64,000 bases of DNA from Yinghuangia soli (lineage in GTDB: Bacteria > Actinomycetota > Actinomycetes > Streptomycetales > Streptomycetaceae), in the NCBI RefSeq assembly GCF_021502675.1, contig NZ_JAKFHA010000007.1, forward strand, positions 178,351 through 242,350, read 5' to 3'. The position numbers and the translations under genes were made by a program. Below are positions 36,418 through 47,963 of this stretch, piece by piece. The notes under the pieces are model-generated. The model ran no database searches. It was not told the origin of the DNA and was given only the letters and a program-made list of their open reading frames with translations. Positions within the stretch are counted from its first letter, which is position 1. Each line of letters starts with the position of its first letter.

Positions 36418-38571
36418 TCAGCCGGTCACCCGGGTGGTCCGGTGCGGCGGCCGGGCTCGGTCCTGGCGGACCGCGGGCGGCGGTTCGGCGGCGCGGCGCT
36501 GCGGGGCCATCCGGGCGCCGACGCCGTGCCGGACCAGCCACGCGGTGGCCTCGTCGCGCGGCAGGGCGCGGGCGATGAGCCAGCCCTGCGCGCTGTCGCA
36601 GCCCAGGTCGCGCAGGCGCTCCCAGGTCGCGTCGTCCTCGACGCCTTCGGCGACCACCCGCAGGCCGAGCGAGTGGGCCAGGTCGACGGTGGAGCGGACG
36701 ATGGCGGCGTCCTCCTCGTCGACGGTCAGGCGGGCCACGAAGGACCGGTCGATCTTTATCTCGCTCACCGGTATGTGGCGCAGGTGCACGAAGGACGAGT
36801 AGCCGGTGCCGAAGTCGTCCAGCGAGAGCCGTACGCCGAGCTTGCGCAGCGCGTCGAGGCTGTCCGCGGCGCGCTGCGGCTCCTCCAGGAGGACGCGTTC
36901 GGTGATCTCCAGGTGCAGGGCGCCGGCCGGTACGCCGTAGCGCTGCAGTCCGGCCGCGACGGTGTCGGCGAAGGCCGGGGCGTGGATGTCGCGGGCCGAG
37001 ACGTTGACCGCGACCGGCACGTCGATGCCCTCGCGGTGCCAGCGGGCGACCTGGGAGAGCGCCTCGTCCACGACGTAGCGGGTGAGCCGGGGCATGAGCC
37101 CGGTCTCCTCGGCGAGCCGCACGAATTCCTCGGGCGAGACGTATCCGCGCTCCGGATGGCACCAGCGCACCAGGGCCTCGCAGCCGTCGACGCGGCCCGT
37201 GGTGAAGGAGACTTTCGGCTGGTAGTGCAGCTCGACCTGGTGCATGTCCAGCGCGCGGCGCAGGTCGCCGAGCAGCAGGAGCTTCTCGCGGGTGTTGACG
37301 TCGCGGGCCGGGTCGTAGAGCTCGACGCCGCTGCGCAGCCGCTTGGCGAGGTACATGGCGACGTCGGCGTACTGCAGCAGCCCGGCCATGTCGGCGGCGT
37401 GGTCGGGGAACACCGCGACGCCGACGCTGACCTCGATGTCCAGGGCCAAGTCGTCGAGTTCGAACGGCTCGCCGAGCACCTCGACGACCTGCCGGGCCAG
37501 CGACTGGGCGATCTTCTCGGGCGCGGGCGCGGCGGAGTCGTGGTCGGAGCGGTAGAGGTCGGGTACGAGGACCGCGAACTCGTCGCCGCCCAGCCGGGCC
37601 ACGGTGTCGTCCGGGCCGACCACGCTGAGCAGCCGGCGGCCGACCTGGTGCAGCAGCCGGTCGCCGGCAAGATGGCCGAGGGTGTCGTTGACTTCGTGGA
37701 AGCGGTGCAGGTCGAGCAGGAAGAGCGCGACTTTGCCGCAGTCCGCGGTGTCGCGCAGCGCGCGTTCGCCGCGTTCCAGGAGCAGGCGGCGGTTGGGCAG
37801 CCCGGTCAGGGCGTCGTGCCGGACCTCCTGCTCGCGGTCGAACGTCACGCGGGTGGTCTGGTAGAGGCTGTAGAGCGGCACCGCGAAGAGCGGCAGCACC
37901 CACGGGTTGGCGTAGGCGACCACCGCGATGAGCGGGGCCAGCCCGATGAGGGCGCCGTGCGCCACGAAGCGGGAGCGGACCTCCTCGCGGGCCAGGCTGC
38001 GGGCCCGGACGCCGCGCCAACTCGCCCGCAGCAGCCAGCCGATGCCCTGGGAGACGAGCACCAGGACGCAGCCCGCGGCCAGGACCGCGGGCACGTGCTG
38101 GGCGTCCAGGGCATGCGCCTGCGCGCGTTCCGGGAAGACGCCGCACATCTGCAGGAAGAGGTCGGCGGCGCCGAACGCTAGGACGTAATGCCCGACCGTG
38201 TATGCCACACGCCACAGCGAATCACGCCGCGCAAGGCTGGAGATGAGTACGGGCACCGCCTGCATGAGCGCGGCGAGCAGCCAGCCGTGCACGATGAGGA
38301 GGCCGTACGTGATGGCCACCGACGGCATGGCGCCCGGCACGTACAGGCCGCGGCGGGTCACTCCGGTGTGCACGCCGTCGGCGACGACCAGGGCCAGCAT
38401 GATCCAGACGGCCGGGTCGTCGGCCGGGAAGGGCGAGGCGCCGCCCGCGACCACGCGGACGGTGGCGACGATGAGGAGAAGGTTGCCGACGCCGCCGACG
38501 ATGAGCGTGTTCGCGACGAATTGGCCGGGGCGCGCGACTCGCGACAGATCCGTTCGGCCGATCCGACGCAT
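36418..38571 (-). CDS. rmdB: Membrane GGDEF-EAL protein with intact motifs (RmdB-like)
   Basis: About 717 residues from ATG 38571 (MRRIGRTDLSRV), with GGGAG 9 nt upstream. The first about 240 residues hold six or more membrane spans. They are followed by GGDEF (RLGGDEFAVLV) and EAL. All EAL signatures are kept: CEALVRW, VNVSARD, LEITERVL, DDFGTGYSS, KIDRSFV and VAEGVED. Both synthesis and hydrolysis of c-di-GMP are therefore possible; in Streptomyces the protein encoded next to ligA (RmdB) acts as a phosphodiesterase that affects aerial development. The symbol rests on motif content and on synteny with gatC and ligA. Confidence 0.88.
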   Translation of the reverse strand: MRRIGRTDLSRVARPGQFVANTLIVGGVGNLLLIVATVRVVAGGASPFPADDPAVWIMLALVVADGVHTGVTRRGLYVPGAMPSVAITYGLLIVHGWLLAALMQAVPVLISSLARRDSLWRVAYTVGHYVLAFGAADLFLQMCGVFPERAQAHALDAQHVPAVLAAGCVLVLVSQGIGWLLRASWRGVRARSLAREEVRSRFVAHGALIGLAPLIAVVAYANPWVLPLFAVPLYSLYQTTRVTFDREQEVRHDALTGLPNRRLLLERGERALRDTADCGKVALFLLDLHRFHEVNDTLGHLAGDRLLHQVGRRLLSVVGPDDTVARLGGDEFAVLVPDLYRSDHDSAAPAPEKIAQSLARQVVEVLGEPFELDDLALDIEVSVGVAVFPDHAADMAGLLQYADVAMYLAKRLRSGVELYDPARDVNTREKLLLLGDLRRALDMHQVELHYQPKVSFTTGRVDGCEALVRWCHPERGYVSPEEFVRLAEETGLMPRLTRYVVDEALSQVARWHREGIDVPVAVNVSARDIHAPAFADTVAAGLQRYGVPAGALHLEITERVLLEEPQRAADSLDALRKLGVRLSLDDFGTGYSSFVHLRHIPVSEIKIDRSFVARLTVDEEDAAIVRSTVDLAHSLGLRVVAEGVEDDATWERLRDLGCDSAQGWLIARALPRDEATAWLVRHGVGARMAPQRRAAEPPPAVRQDRARPPHRTTRVTG

Positions 38572-38779
38572 GCACATGCTCCCTGCGGCTCTTCCGGGCG
38601 GTTCCCCGTCCGGCGGGCCGGACTGCCCGGCCGCGGCAAGGGGTACGCAAGACGTTCCGCGACCGGGCGGCAAGCCCGGCGCGAACCGGGTTCCCGATCA
38701 GGGTAGGCCGCGGATCGGCGAGTAGGGAGCTTTATCGCCAAGGTCGAATCGGAAGTCGGGATTCCGTTCGCCTTGCCGC

Positions 38780-38812
38780 ACAAGGCGCCTGACGATGCGT
38801 CAGGCGCCTTGT
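38780..38812 (-). terminator. Terminator after ligA
   Basis: Perfect 15-bp stem, ACAAGGCGCCTGACG (38780-38794) with its complement (38798-38812), and an ATG loop, 67 bp beyond the ligA stop and 209 bp before the RmdB-like start. Confidence 0.85.
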
Positions 38813-38878
38813 GTGCACCGGTTCGGGACCTCTTGCGCATGCCTGGAGCACACGCGTTTCATGCCGGAATGGCGGGTA

Positions 38879-41197
<2,319 letters not shown>

Positions 41198-41209
41198 TTA
41201 CGTTCTATC

Positions 41210-42304
41210 TCATCCCTCGGGTGCCTCGTGCAGCACCCGGGCGGCCTCGACGCTGTGCTTCAACACCCGGCGCGCCCACACCGGATCCGCTCCGGCCAGA
41301 CCGCACGTCGGGGTGACGACCACGGCCCCGCCCAGGAGTTCCGGGCCGAAACCGAGCCGCCGCCACAGCGCCTTGACACCCCTGACGGTACCGCTCGGGT
41401 CCGACAGCGGACGAGCTCCCGCGCCGGTGTTTCCCCTGGTCGTGGCGCGGTTGGCCACCCGGTTGGACGGGGTGGGCGGGGGCAGCGCAGGAACCACTCC
41501 GAAGAGGAATCCGGTGCCCGCCTCGACCGCTTCGCCGAGGTCGTCCTCGGCGCGCGCGTCGAGCAGCGAGAAGTCCAGCGAGATGCCCCGCACTCCGGCC
41601 TCGCGCAGCAGCCGGATCGGCACCCCGGGCGCGCAGCTGTGCACCACGACCGGCGCGTCCGCGGCATCGACGACCGTACGCAGGTTCTCGCGTACCACCG
41701 CCTTGTCGACCGCGCGGAGCTTGCCGAACCCGCTCGCGGTCGGCACGTTCCCGGCCAGCACGCCCGGCAGCGCGGGCTCGTCGAACTGCACCACCAGCTC
41801 GGCCCCGGGGATCCGCCGGCGCAGCTCGGCGACATGGCCGCGCAGCCCTTCGGCAAGCGAACCCGCCAGGTCCCGGCAGGCCCCGGGGTCGGCCAACGCC
41901 TTGTCCCCGTGCGTGAGTTCGATGGTCGCGGCGAGCGTCCACGGCCCGGCGACCTGGATCTTGAGCGGCCCGGTGTAGCCCTGCGTGAACTCCTCCAGCG
42001 CATCGAGGTCCTCGCGCAGCCAGGACACCGCGCGCCGGTGGTCGCGTCCCGGCCGGTCGACGAACCGCCAGCCGGAGGGCTGCACGTCCGCGAACAGGTC
42101 GACGAGCAGTCCCGCCGACCGCCCGGTGAGGTCCGCCCCCACGCCGCGGCCCGGCAGCTCGGGCAGGTGCGGGAACTCGGGCAGCTCCCCCACCACCAGG
42201 CGCACCGCCTCCCGGATGTCCTCCCCGGGCAGCGAGCCGACACCGGTGGCGGTGCCGGGGGCCCAGGGGTACGTCTGCGCGGTGCTCGTCTCGGTGCTGG
42301 TCAC
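41210..42304 (-). CDS. Cobalamin-independent methionine synthase-like (MetE C-terminal/UROD fold) protein
   Basis: About 364 residues. A single TIM barrel related to the MetE catalytic half. Zinc ligands are suggested by VVHSCAPG (His and Cys) and VVTPTCGLAG (Cys), with QFDEPALPG as the family acidic motif. It lacks the N-terminal MetE half, so it is probably a core-MetE type methyltransferase or a paralogue with another thiol acceptor. The best start is GTG 42304 (VTSTETSTAQTYPW), but no good ribosome site is seen. It lies 57 bp downstream of a minus-strand terminator-separated region and 57 bp before ligA on the same strand. Confidence 0.85.
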   Translation of the reverse strand: MTSTETSTAQTYPWAPGTATGVGSLPGEDIREAVRLVVGELPEFPHLPELPGRGVGADLTGRSAGLLVDLFADVQPSGWRFVDRPGRDHRRAVSWLREDLDALEEFTQGYTGPLKIQVAGPWTLAATIELTHGDKALADPGACRDLAGSLAEGLRGHVAELRRRIPGAELVVQFDEPALPGVLAGNVPTASGFGKLRAVDKAVVRENLRTVVDAADAPVVVHSCAPGVPIRLLREAGVRGISLDFSLLDARAEDDLGEAVEAGTGFLFGVVPALPPPTPSNRVANRATTRGNTGAGARPLSDPSGTVRGVKALWRRLGFGPELLGGAVVVTPTCGLAGADPVWARRVLKHSVEAARVLHEAPEG

Positions 42305-42443
42305 GACGACGAGGGTACTGACCGCCGGCGGGCTTCCGGACAAACCGTTTGCCGTGGCATCCGTGGCGCGCGGTACGTGGCCGCGGCCGACCGGGCGGGG
42401 TGGCGGCGTCCGCGGATCGCGCCGATCGGCGAGAGTGGCCGAC

Positions 42444-42487
42444 ACACTGCGGGCCCGTACCGGAACTCCGGTACGGGCCCGCAGTGT
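42444..42487 (-). terminator. 20-bp perfect-stem terminator after the alpha/beta hydrolase
   Basis: ACACTGCGGGCCCGTACCGG (42444-42463) pairs without mismatch with 42468-42487 around an AACT loop; it is among the strongest hairpins in the window. It is 12 bp after the hydrolase stop. Confidence 0.9.
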
Positions 42488-42499
42488 TCGCATGTGCGG

Positions 42500-43426
42500 T
42501 CAGGCGGCGAACGCCTGCCCGACGCTCCGGCCGATCTCGCGGCGCATCAGGTAGAAGTCCGGATTGTGCGGCGCGGCGCCGTGCTCCAGCGTGTAGCCGC
42601 TGCGGAGTTCGGGACCGCCGTCCACATGGCGGCCGGGGAAGAGCCGGGCGAGGACGGGGTCCGCGGCGATGAGGTCGTCGCGGTCCGCGAGGTTGATCCA
42701 GCGTTCCACGTAGGACGGGGGCTGCGGCGGCTGGGGGCGGACCCAGTCGTCGATCACGGTGTCCGGGCCGAGCGGCGATCCGAGGGTGATCAGCAGCGGG
42801 AGCGGACGGCGCAGCCGGTGGGCGACCTCGTACGCGATCACCGCGCCGAGGGAGTGGCCGATGACCACGCGGGTGTCGAAGCCGATGTCCGCGGCGACCC
42901 GGTCCAGCACGCGGGCCCGGGTCTGGTCGTCGGTGAGGTAGCGGGTCAGCTGGGCGAGGGCCTTGGTGACGAATCCGCCCGCGGAACCGGGGCCGTCGGC
43001 GGCGAACCACTTGAGCCCGGAAAGGCCGCAGGTCGGGGACAGGACGACGGTGCGGCCGGTCTGGTCCGGACCGCCTTCCAGCCGGGCTATCTCACGCGCG
43101 GCCCGCTGCCGCTCGGGCGGAGCGGAACTGCGCGCGGCGGCCCGGTCGAGCCATTCGCGCCCTATGCGGTCGGCCATCTCGTGGCGCAGCTCGTCGACGT
43201 CGGGGGCGTCGGGCTGCGACGGGTGGCGGCGCATCACATCGCCGTAGAACGCCATCCGCGCATCGATCCCGCGGCGCGTCTGACGGTACTTCCACAGCCG
43301 GTCGGCGGTCTCCGGGTAGCCGGCGGCTTTCACACCGCGGGCCAGCCGGGGCAGCCACTCGTCCTCCAGGCTGCGGGCCGACCTGAACTCCTGTGCGATC
43401 CCGTGGACCAGCACGATTGCGGCCAT
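42500..43426 (-). CDS. Alpha/beta hydrolase, lipase-like
   Basis: 308 residues from ATG 43426 (MAAIVLVHGIAQEF), with GGGAGGGGAG upstream. The strand-turn VLVHGI supplies the oxyanion region and VVIGHSLGAVIAYEVAH holds the nucleophile Ser. SPLGPDTVIDDWV and DRDDLIA are candidate acid positions, and NPDFYLMR is near the C-terminus. No signal peptide, so it is cytosolic. The substrate is unknown. Confidence 0.88.
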   Translation of the reverse strand: MAAIVLVHGIAQEFRSARSLEDEWLPRLARGVKAAGYPETADRLWKYRQTRRGIDARMAFYGDVMRRHPSQPDAPDVDELRHEMADRIGREWLDRAAARSSAPPERQRAAREIARLEGGPDQTGRTVVLSPTCGLSGLKWFAADGPGSAGGFVTKALAQLTRYLTDDQTRARVLDRVAADIGFDTRVVIGHSLGAVIAYEVAHRLRRPLPLLITLGSPLGPDTVIDDWVRPQPPQPPSYVERWINLADRDDLIAADPVLARLFPGRHVDGGPELRSGYTLEHGAAPHNPDFYLMRREIGRSVGQAFAA

Positions 43427-44357
43427 CGCTCCCCTCCCAAGCCCCCGAGTCACGAAGAGTGCACGCTGCGAAAGACCCGGTCAGCGCGGGGACCGCGGGC
43501 CGGAAAGTCGTTTCGCTACCTACTCTTACCCAGCCAGTCACCGAAGTTGCCTTCTCGGTAACGGAAGATGTGCGGAGATCCTCGCCGGATCGAAACACCG
43601 TTCCGCACCCATCCCCTGCGGGGCGCGACGCACGAACGAAACGGCGGGCGAACGGACGCAGAGGCTGAGACCCCCGCCGGTCCCGCAGATCGCGTGGGGA
43701 TGGCCGACGCCGACCACAGCCGCTTCGCGGCGCCCGCGGAGAGGCACTTCAGGCTGCCCGCGACCTTGGCGCGCTCCGGTGTCGACTACGCACGCCCGGC
43801 GAGCGGGCGCCATGCGCCGGGTCGGGACGACGCCGCGCGACGCGCAGGTGGGCCCAGCACTCGGGTGCAGGGGTCCGCAGGCTTCGGTGCCCGCCGTACG
43901 TGGCGTGTGGGCGCGGCGGAGCCCGCGCCGCGCGCAGGCCCGCCAAGGACGCGCAGGAGCACGCCGCAGCCGATCGCCGGGCACCGCCTCAACCAGGCAC
44001 ACGCCCTGGCGACGTGCGGGGCGGAACCGGGCTGCGCGACGCGCAGGTGGGCGCGGCGTACGGGTGCAGGTCCGGCACGGACCTGAGGGGCTTGGGTGTC
44101 CGCCGTCCGCCGTGCGTGCCGTGGGGGCGTGGCTGAGCCCACGCCGCGCCGCGCAACCCCACGGGGGCGCTGGGTGGGTAAGCGGTCTGCCGCAGGGTGG
44201 CCGTGGCGCTGCAGCGCGGCAACGGGCGACCGCCGGACCGCACGCAGGTGCGAGTCCGTCACGGACCCGGCCTGCTCTGGAGCTCGCCCGGACATGCTGG
44301 GGGCGGACGCGGCGAAATCCACGCTGCGGCCCGCGCAGGCGGCGACCCTGTCAGAGG
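43427..44357. other. 0.93-kb spacer without a convincing gene
   Basis: Lies between mnmA and the hydrolase, both on the minus strand. Several overlapping frames are open on both strands, as expected from base composition, but none has a ribosome site, codon pattern or domain I recognise. It is dominated by diverged repeats with about 200-bp spacing (next entry). It may be a decayed gene, a non-coding RNA region or a structural spacer. Confidence 0.6.
43835..44270. repeat. Diverged tandem repeat, about 200-bp period, about 3 copies
   Basis: GCGCGACGCGCAGGTGGGC occurs exactly at 43835-43853 and again at 44034-44052 (offset 199). CGCAGGTG recurs a third time at 44243 (offset 201). The two main copies continue with similar blocks: CGGGTGCAGG, then GTCCGC/GTCCGGC, then GCCGT-CGTG-CGTG, and a GCGGAGCCCGCGCCGCGC / GGCTGAGCCCACGCCGCGCC end. 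Sequence between the blocks is diverged. Confidence 0.65.
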
Positions 44358-45569
44358 TCAGGTTGCGGCGGGGGCCTCGGTGCGTGCTGTGGCGTCGATG
44401 GTGGCGGAGCCGATGACCCGGGGGCCGTCGTACAGGACTACGGCCTGGCCTCGGGCTACGCCGCGCATGGGCTTGTGGAGGCGTACGTGCACGGTGTCGC
44501 CGGTGACCTCGGCCTCGGCGGGGTACTCGTCGCCGTGCGCGCGGACCTGGGCGGTGCAGGGGAAGGTGCCCGCCGGAGGCGCCCCGCACCAGCGGGGGCG
44601 GATGCCGGTGAGGGCGTCGACGTCGAGGGCCTCGGCGGGGCCGACGGTGACGGTGTTGGCGACCGGCGAGATGTCCAGGACGTAGCGCGGCTTGCCGTCC
44701 GGGGCCGGGGTGCCGATCCGCAGGCCCTTGCGCTGGCCGACGGTGTAGCCGTACGCGCCGTCGTGCTCGCCGAGCTTGGTGCCGTCGGCGTCGACGATGT
44801 CGCCGGGGATCCGGCCCAGCCGGGTGGCGAGGAACGCCTGGGTGTCGCCGTCCGCGATGAAGCAGATGTCGTGGCTGTCCGGCTTCCGGGCGACGGCGAG
44901 CCCGCGGCGCTCGGCCTCCAGGCGCACGTCGTCCTTGGTGTCCGCGCCGAGCGGGAACAGCGCGTGGGCAAGCTGGTCGGCGTCGAGCACGCCCAGCACG
45001 TACGACTGGTCCTTGGCCTGGTCGGACGACCGGTGCAGCTCGCGGCCCGCGGCGCCGTCGACGATCACCGCGTAGTGCCCGGTGCACACCGCGTCGAAGC
45101 CCAGCGCCAGCGCCCGGTCCAGCAGCGCCGCGAACTTGATCTTCTCGTTGCAGCGCAGGCACGGGTTGGGGGTGCGGCCCGCCTCGTACTCGGCGAAGAA
45201 GTCCTCGATGACGTCCTCGCGGAAGCGCTCGGCGAGGTCCCACACGTAGAACGGGATGCCGATGACGTCCGCGGCCCGGCGGGCGTCGCGCGCGTCCTCC
45301 AGCGTGCAGCAGCCGCGCGCGCCGGTGCGGAACGACTTGGGGTTCTCGGACAGCGCCAGGTGCACGCCGGTCACCTCGTGCCCCGCCTCGTGGGCGCGGG
45401 CCGCGGCGACCGCGGAGTCGACGCCGCCGGACATCGCGGCGAGCACCCGCAGCGGGCGCCCGGCCGCAGGCGCGGCAGGGCGGGCCTCGGCGGCGGTATC
45501 GGCCGGCTCGGGCAGGGCCGGGATGAGCTCGCACGCGTCGGACGGCAGGGGGGTGGCGTGATCAGTCAT
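44358..45569 (-). CDS. mnmA: tRNA-specific 2-thiouridylase
   Basis: 403 residues. ATP-dependent thiolation of U34 in tRNAs for Lys, Glu and Gln. It has PP-loop [15 protein letters not shown], catalytic Cys in [20 protein letters not shown], a second Cys in [10 protein letters not shown], and a C-terminal beta-barrel. ATG 45569 gives about 35 more residues before the PP-loop than usual (an Ala/Pro/Glu-rich stretch); there is no closer start. The cysteine desulfurase just upstream is the likely sulfur donor. Confidence 0.96.
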   Translation of the reverse strand: MTDHATPLPSDACELIPALPEPADTAAEARPAAPAAGRPLRVLAAMSGGVDSAVAAARAHEAGHEVTGVHLALSENPKSFRTGARGCCTLEDARDARRAADVIGIPFYVWDLAERFREDVIEDFFAEYEAGRTPNPCLRCNEKIKFAALLDRALALGFDAVCTGHYAVIVDGAAGRELHRSSDQAKDQSYVLGVLDADQLAHALFPLGADTKDDVRLEAERRGLAVARKPDSHDICFIADGDTQAFLATRLGRIPGDIVDADGTKLGEHDGAYGYTVGQRKGLRIGTPAPDGKPRYVLDISPVANTVTVGPAEALDVDALTGIRPRWCGAPPAGTFPCTAQVRAHGDEYPAEAEVTGDTVHVRLHKPMRGVARGQAVVLYDGPRVIGSATIDATARTEAPAAT

Positions 45570-45607
45570 GGCCTGTCCAGGGTACGGGGTCGCGGGCCGC
45601 GTCCCTT

Positions 45608-45684
45608 CGGGATATCCGGGGATATCCACAGCGCACGGGACCAGGGAGCGCACGGGGCCCCCAGAGCGCACGGGACCCGGCGAC
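45608..45684. repeat. Short direct repeats between mnmA and the cysteine desulfurase
   Basis: GGGATATCC is repeated at 45609 and 45619 (10-bp step). Then AGCGCACGGG(A/G) recurs at 45630, 45647 and 45665 (17-18-bp step) within the 155-bp spacer. Non-coding, function unknown. Confidence 0.7.
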
Positions 45685-45725
45685 GGACGACGCCCGGCGA
45701 GCCCGGCGCGGGTCGCCGGCGCGGG

Positions 45726-46913
45726 TCAGCGGCGCTGGGCGGTGAGCCCGGCCATCCGGGCGCGGGCCACGACCGGGCCGATCGCCTCGACCAGCTCGTC
45801 CACCTCGGCCGCGGTCGAGGTGTGCCCGAGGCTGAAGCGCAGCGAGCCGCGGGCCCGGGCCGCGTCGGCGCCCATGGCGAGCAGCACGTGGCTGGGCTGC
45901 GCGACGCCGGCCGAGCAGGCCGAGCCGGTGGAGCACTCGATGCCGCGGGCGTCGAGGAGCAGCAGCAGCGAGTCGCCCTCGCAGCCGGGGAAGGAGAAGT
46001 GCGCGTTGCCGGGCAGCCGGTGCGCGACGTCGAGGCGCGGGTCGCCGTTCAGGGCGGCGTCCGGGATCTCCGCGAGGATGCGGCCGATCAGCTGGTCGCG
46101 CAGCGCGCCGACGCGCAGGGCGTACTCGGGCTGCTCGCGGACCGCGATCTCGGCGGCCGCGGCGAAGGCGGCGATCGAGGGGGTGTCCAGGGTGCCGGAG
46201 CGCACGTCGCGCTCCTGGCCGCCGCCGTGCAGCACGGGCACCGGGGTCATGTGCCGGGCCAGGAGCAGGGCGCCGCAGCCGAGCGGGCCGCCCAGTTTGT
46301 GGCCGCTGACTGTCATGGCGTCCAGCCCGGACGCGGCGAAGTCGACCGGCACCTGGCCGACCGCCTGGACCGCGTCGGAGTGGATCGGGATGCCGAACTC
46401 GTGGGCCGCGGCGACCAGCTCGGCGACCGGCTGCACGGTGCCCACTTCGTTGTTCGCCCACATGACGCTGACCAGCGCGACGCTGTCCGGGTCGCGGGCG
46501 ATCGCGGCGCGCAGCACGTCGGGGCGGACCCGGCCGTCGGCGTCCACGTCGAGCCACTCGACGTCGGCGCCCTCGTGCTCGGCGAGCCACACGATGGGGT
46601 CGACCACGGCATGGTGCTCGACCGGGGAGGCGAGGATGCGGCGGCGGCCCGGCTCGGCGCCGACCCGGGCCCAGTAGATGCCCTTGACCGCGAGGTTGTC
46701 GGCCTCGGTGCCGCCCGCGGTGTAGACGACCTCGCTGGGCCGCGCCCCGACCGCCTCGGCGAGGACCTCGCGGGACTCCTCGACCACGCGCCTTGCGCGG
46801 CGTCCGGACGCGTGCAGGGAGGACGGGTTGCCGAGGACGCTGAGCTGCCCGGTCATGGCCCGGACCGCCTCGGGGCGCATCGGTGTCGTCGCCGCATGAT
46901 CGAAGTAGGCCAT
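45726..46913 (-). CDS. Cysteine desulfurase (IscS/NifS family)
   Basis: 395 residues. PLP enzyme that takes sulfur from cysteine as a persulfide for tRNA thiolation and Fe-S work. It starts [25 protein letters not shown] holds the His over PLP, the PLP lysine is in [15 protein letters not shown], and the mobile catalytic Cys is in [12 protein letters not shown]. It is directly upstream of mnmA on the same strand, which suggests a dedicated sulfur source for MnmA. An ORF of about 62 codons may precede it by 13 bp. Confidence 0.95.
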   Translation of the reverse strand: MAYFDHAATTPMRPEAVRAMTGQLSVLGNPSSLHASGRRARRVVEESREVLAEAVGARPSEVVYTAGGTEADNLAVKGIYWARVGAEPGRRRILASPVEHHAVVDPIVWLAEHEGADVEWLDVDADGRVRPDVLRAAIARDPDSVALVSVMWANNEVGTVQPVAELVAAAHEFGIPIHSDAVQAVGQVPVDFAASGLDAMTVSGHKLGGPLGCGALLLARHMTPVPVLHGGGQERDVRSGTLDTPSIAAFAAAAEIAVREQPEYALRVGALRDQLIGRILAEIPDAALNGDPRLDVAHRLPGNAHFSFPGCEGDSLLLLLDARGIECSTGSACSAGVAQPSHVLLAMGADAARARGSLRFSLGHTSTAAEVDELVEAIGPVVARARMAGLTAQRR

Positions 46914-46926
46914 CGCAAGGGGAATT

Positions 46927-47115
46927 CTAAGCGTCCTCCCCGTTGGTGCGGGGCCTGGGGATGCGGGGCCGGTGCGGCCTGCCGTAGCGGGGGCCGCCGG
47001 GCAGGGCCTTGTCGAGGGCCTCGCGCAGGGCCTGCCGGCAGGCCGCGAGGAAGCCGCGGGGCGGCGGGGGCGGGCCGGTGAGGTCGTACGTCAGAGGTTG
47101 CTGGATCTCCCACAC
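46927..47115 (-). CDS. Possible small Pro/Arg-rich protein (62 aa)
   Basis: In-frame GTG 47115 opens a short frame containing [20 protein letters not shown], a plausible helix, flanked by Pro-rich stretches and ending [10 protein letters not shown] just before the cysteine desulfurase. No clear ribosome site. It could be real or chance; included because of position and helix pattern. Confidence 0.3.
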   Translation of the reverse strand: MWEIQQPLTYDLTGPPPPPRGFLAACRQALREALDKALPGGPRYGRPHRPRIPRPRTNGEDA

Positions 47116-47218
47116 ACCGCATGCAACGCCGGGCAGGCCGTTTGGGGTACGCCGAACGGGAACAGTCACCCTGCCCGGGCTGCATGGGCCTGTATGGGGC
47201 GGCATGGGGCGGCACCGC

Positions 47219-47239
47219 GCCGCACCCGGCGGGTGCGGC
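47219..47239 (-). terminator. Short hairpin at the end of the TRIC gene
   Basis: GCCGCACCC (47219-47227) and GGGTGCGGC (47231-47239) with a GGC loop, abutting the stop codon of the TRIC-family gene. No T-run, modest stem. Confidence 0.5.
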
Positions 47240-47914
47240 TCAGTCGAAGTCGCCGCGCACCTCGGAGTTGCGGCGCCAGGCGCGCGGCGCCCGCCAGCCC
47301 TTGTGCAAGGCCAGCACCCGGAAGGCGAACGCGAAGATTGCGGCGGCAGTCGCCGTATACGCATTGAACTGGCCCGTCTCCACCAGCACCGCGACCGCCG
47401 CGGCACCGACAAGCGCGGGCACCGTGTAGATCTCCCGGTCCCAGCGCAGCAGCACCGGCACCTCGCGGGCCAGCACGTCGCGGATGGCACCACCGCCGAC
47501 CGCGGTCGTGATGCCGAGCGCGGTGGCCTGCACCGGCCCGAGCCCGTACGCGAAGGCCTTGGCGGTGCCGGTCACGCAGAACAGGCCCAGCCCGGCCGCG
47601 TCGAAGATGTCGATCGTGCGGCTGATCCGCTCGACCTGGGGATGCAGGAAGAAGACCAGCCCGGCGGCGAACAGCGGGGTGCTGAAGTACCCGAGGTCGC
47701 GGAACGCGGCCGGCGGCACGTCGCCGATGATCAGGTCGCGGATCACACCGCCGCCGAGTGCGGTGACCTCGGCGAGCAGCACGATCCCGATGACGTCGAA
47801 GTTCTTGCGCACCGCCATGAGCGCGCCCGCGACGGCGAAGACGAAGATGCCGGTCAGGTCGAGCACCTGCTGGACGTTGTGGTTGTAGATCTCCTGGATC
47901 TCCTGAGGCGGCAT
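47240..47914 (-). CDS. TRIC-family (UPF0126) cation channel
   Basis: 224 residues from ATG 47914 (MPPQEIQEIY). About seven membrane spans formed by two inverted repeats: GIFVFAVAGALMAVRKNFDVIG...LGGGVIRDLIIGDVPP in the first and GTAKAFAYGLGPVQATALGI...VGGGAIRDVLAREVP in the second. The paired GGG(V/A)IRD motifs line the pore in prokaryotic TRIC homologues that conduct K+. It diverges from the DUF885 gene across 49 bp. Confidence 0.92.
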   Translation of the reverse strand: MPPQEIQEIYNHNVQQVLDLTGIFVFAVAGALMAVRKNFDVIGIVLLAEVTALGGGVIRDLIIGDVPPAAFRDLGYFSTPLFAAGLVFFLHPQVERISRTIDIFDAAGLGLFCVTGTAKAFAYGLGPVQATALGITTAVGGGAIRDVLAREVPVLLRWDREIYTVPALVGAAAVAVLVETGQFNAYTATAAAIFAFAFRVLALHKGWRAPRAWRRNSEVRGDFD

Positions 47915-47963
47915 GGCCGAAATTGTGCCCTGTCCCGGCAAACCGCCCCGGTAGCCTCACGGC

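Noticed and set aside
43568-44416. Overlapping frames of 100-230 codons on both strands
   Set aside because: They lack ribosome sites and known domains, are Arg/Pro/Gly-rich, and mostly reflect the 200-bp repeats and base composition.
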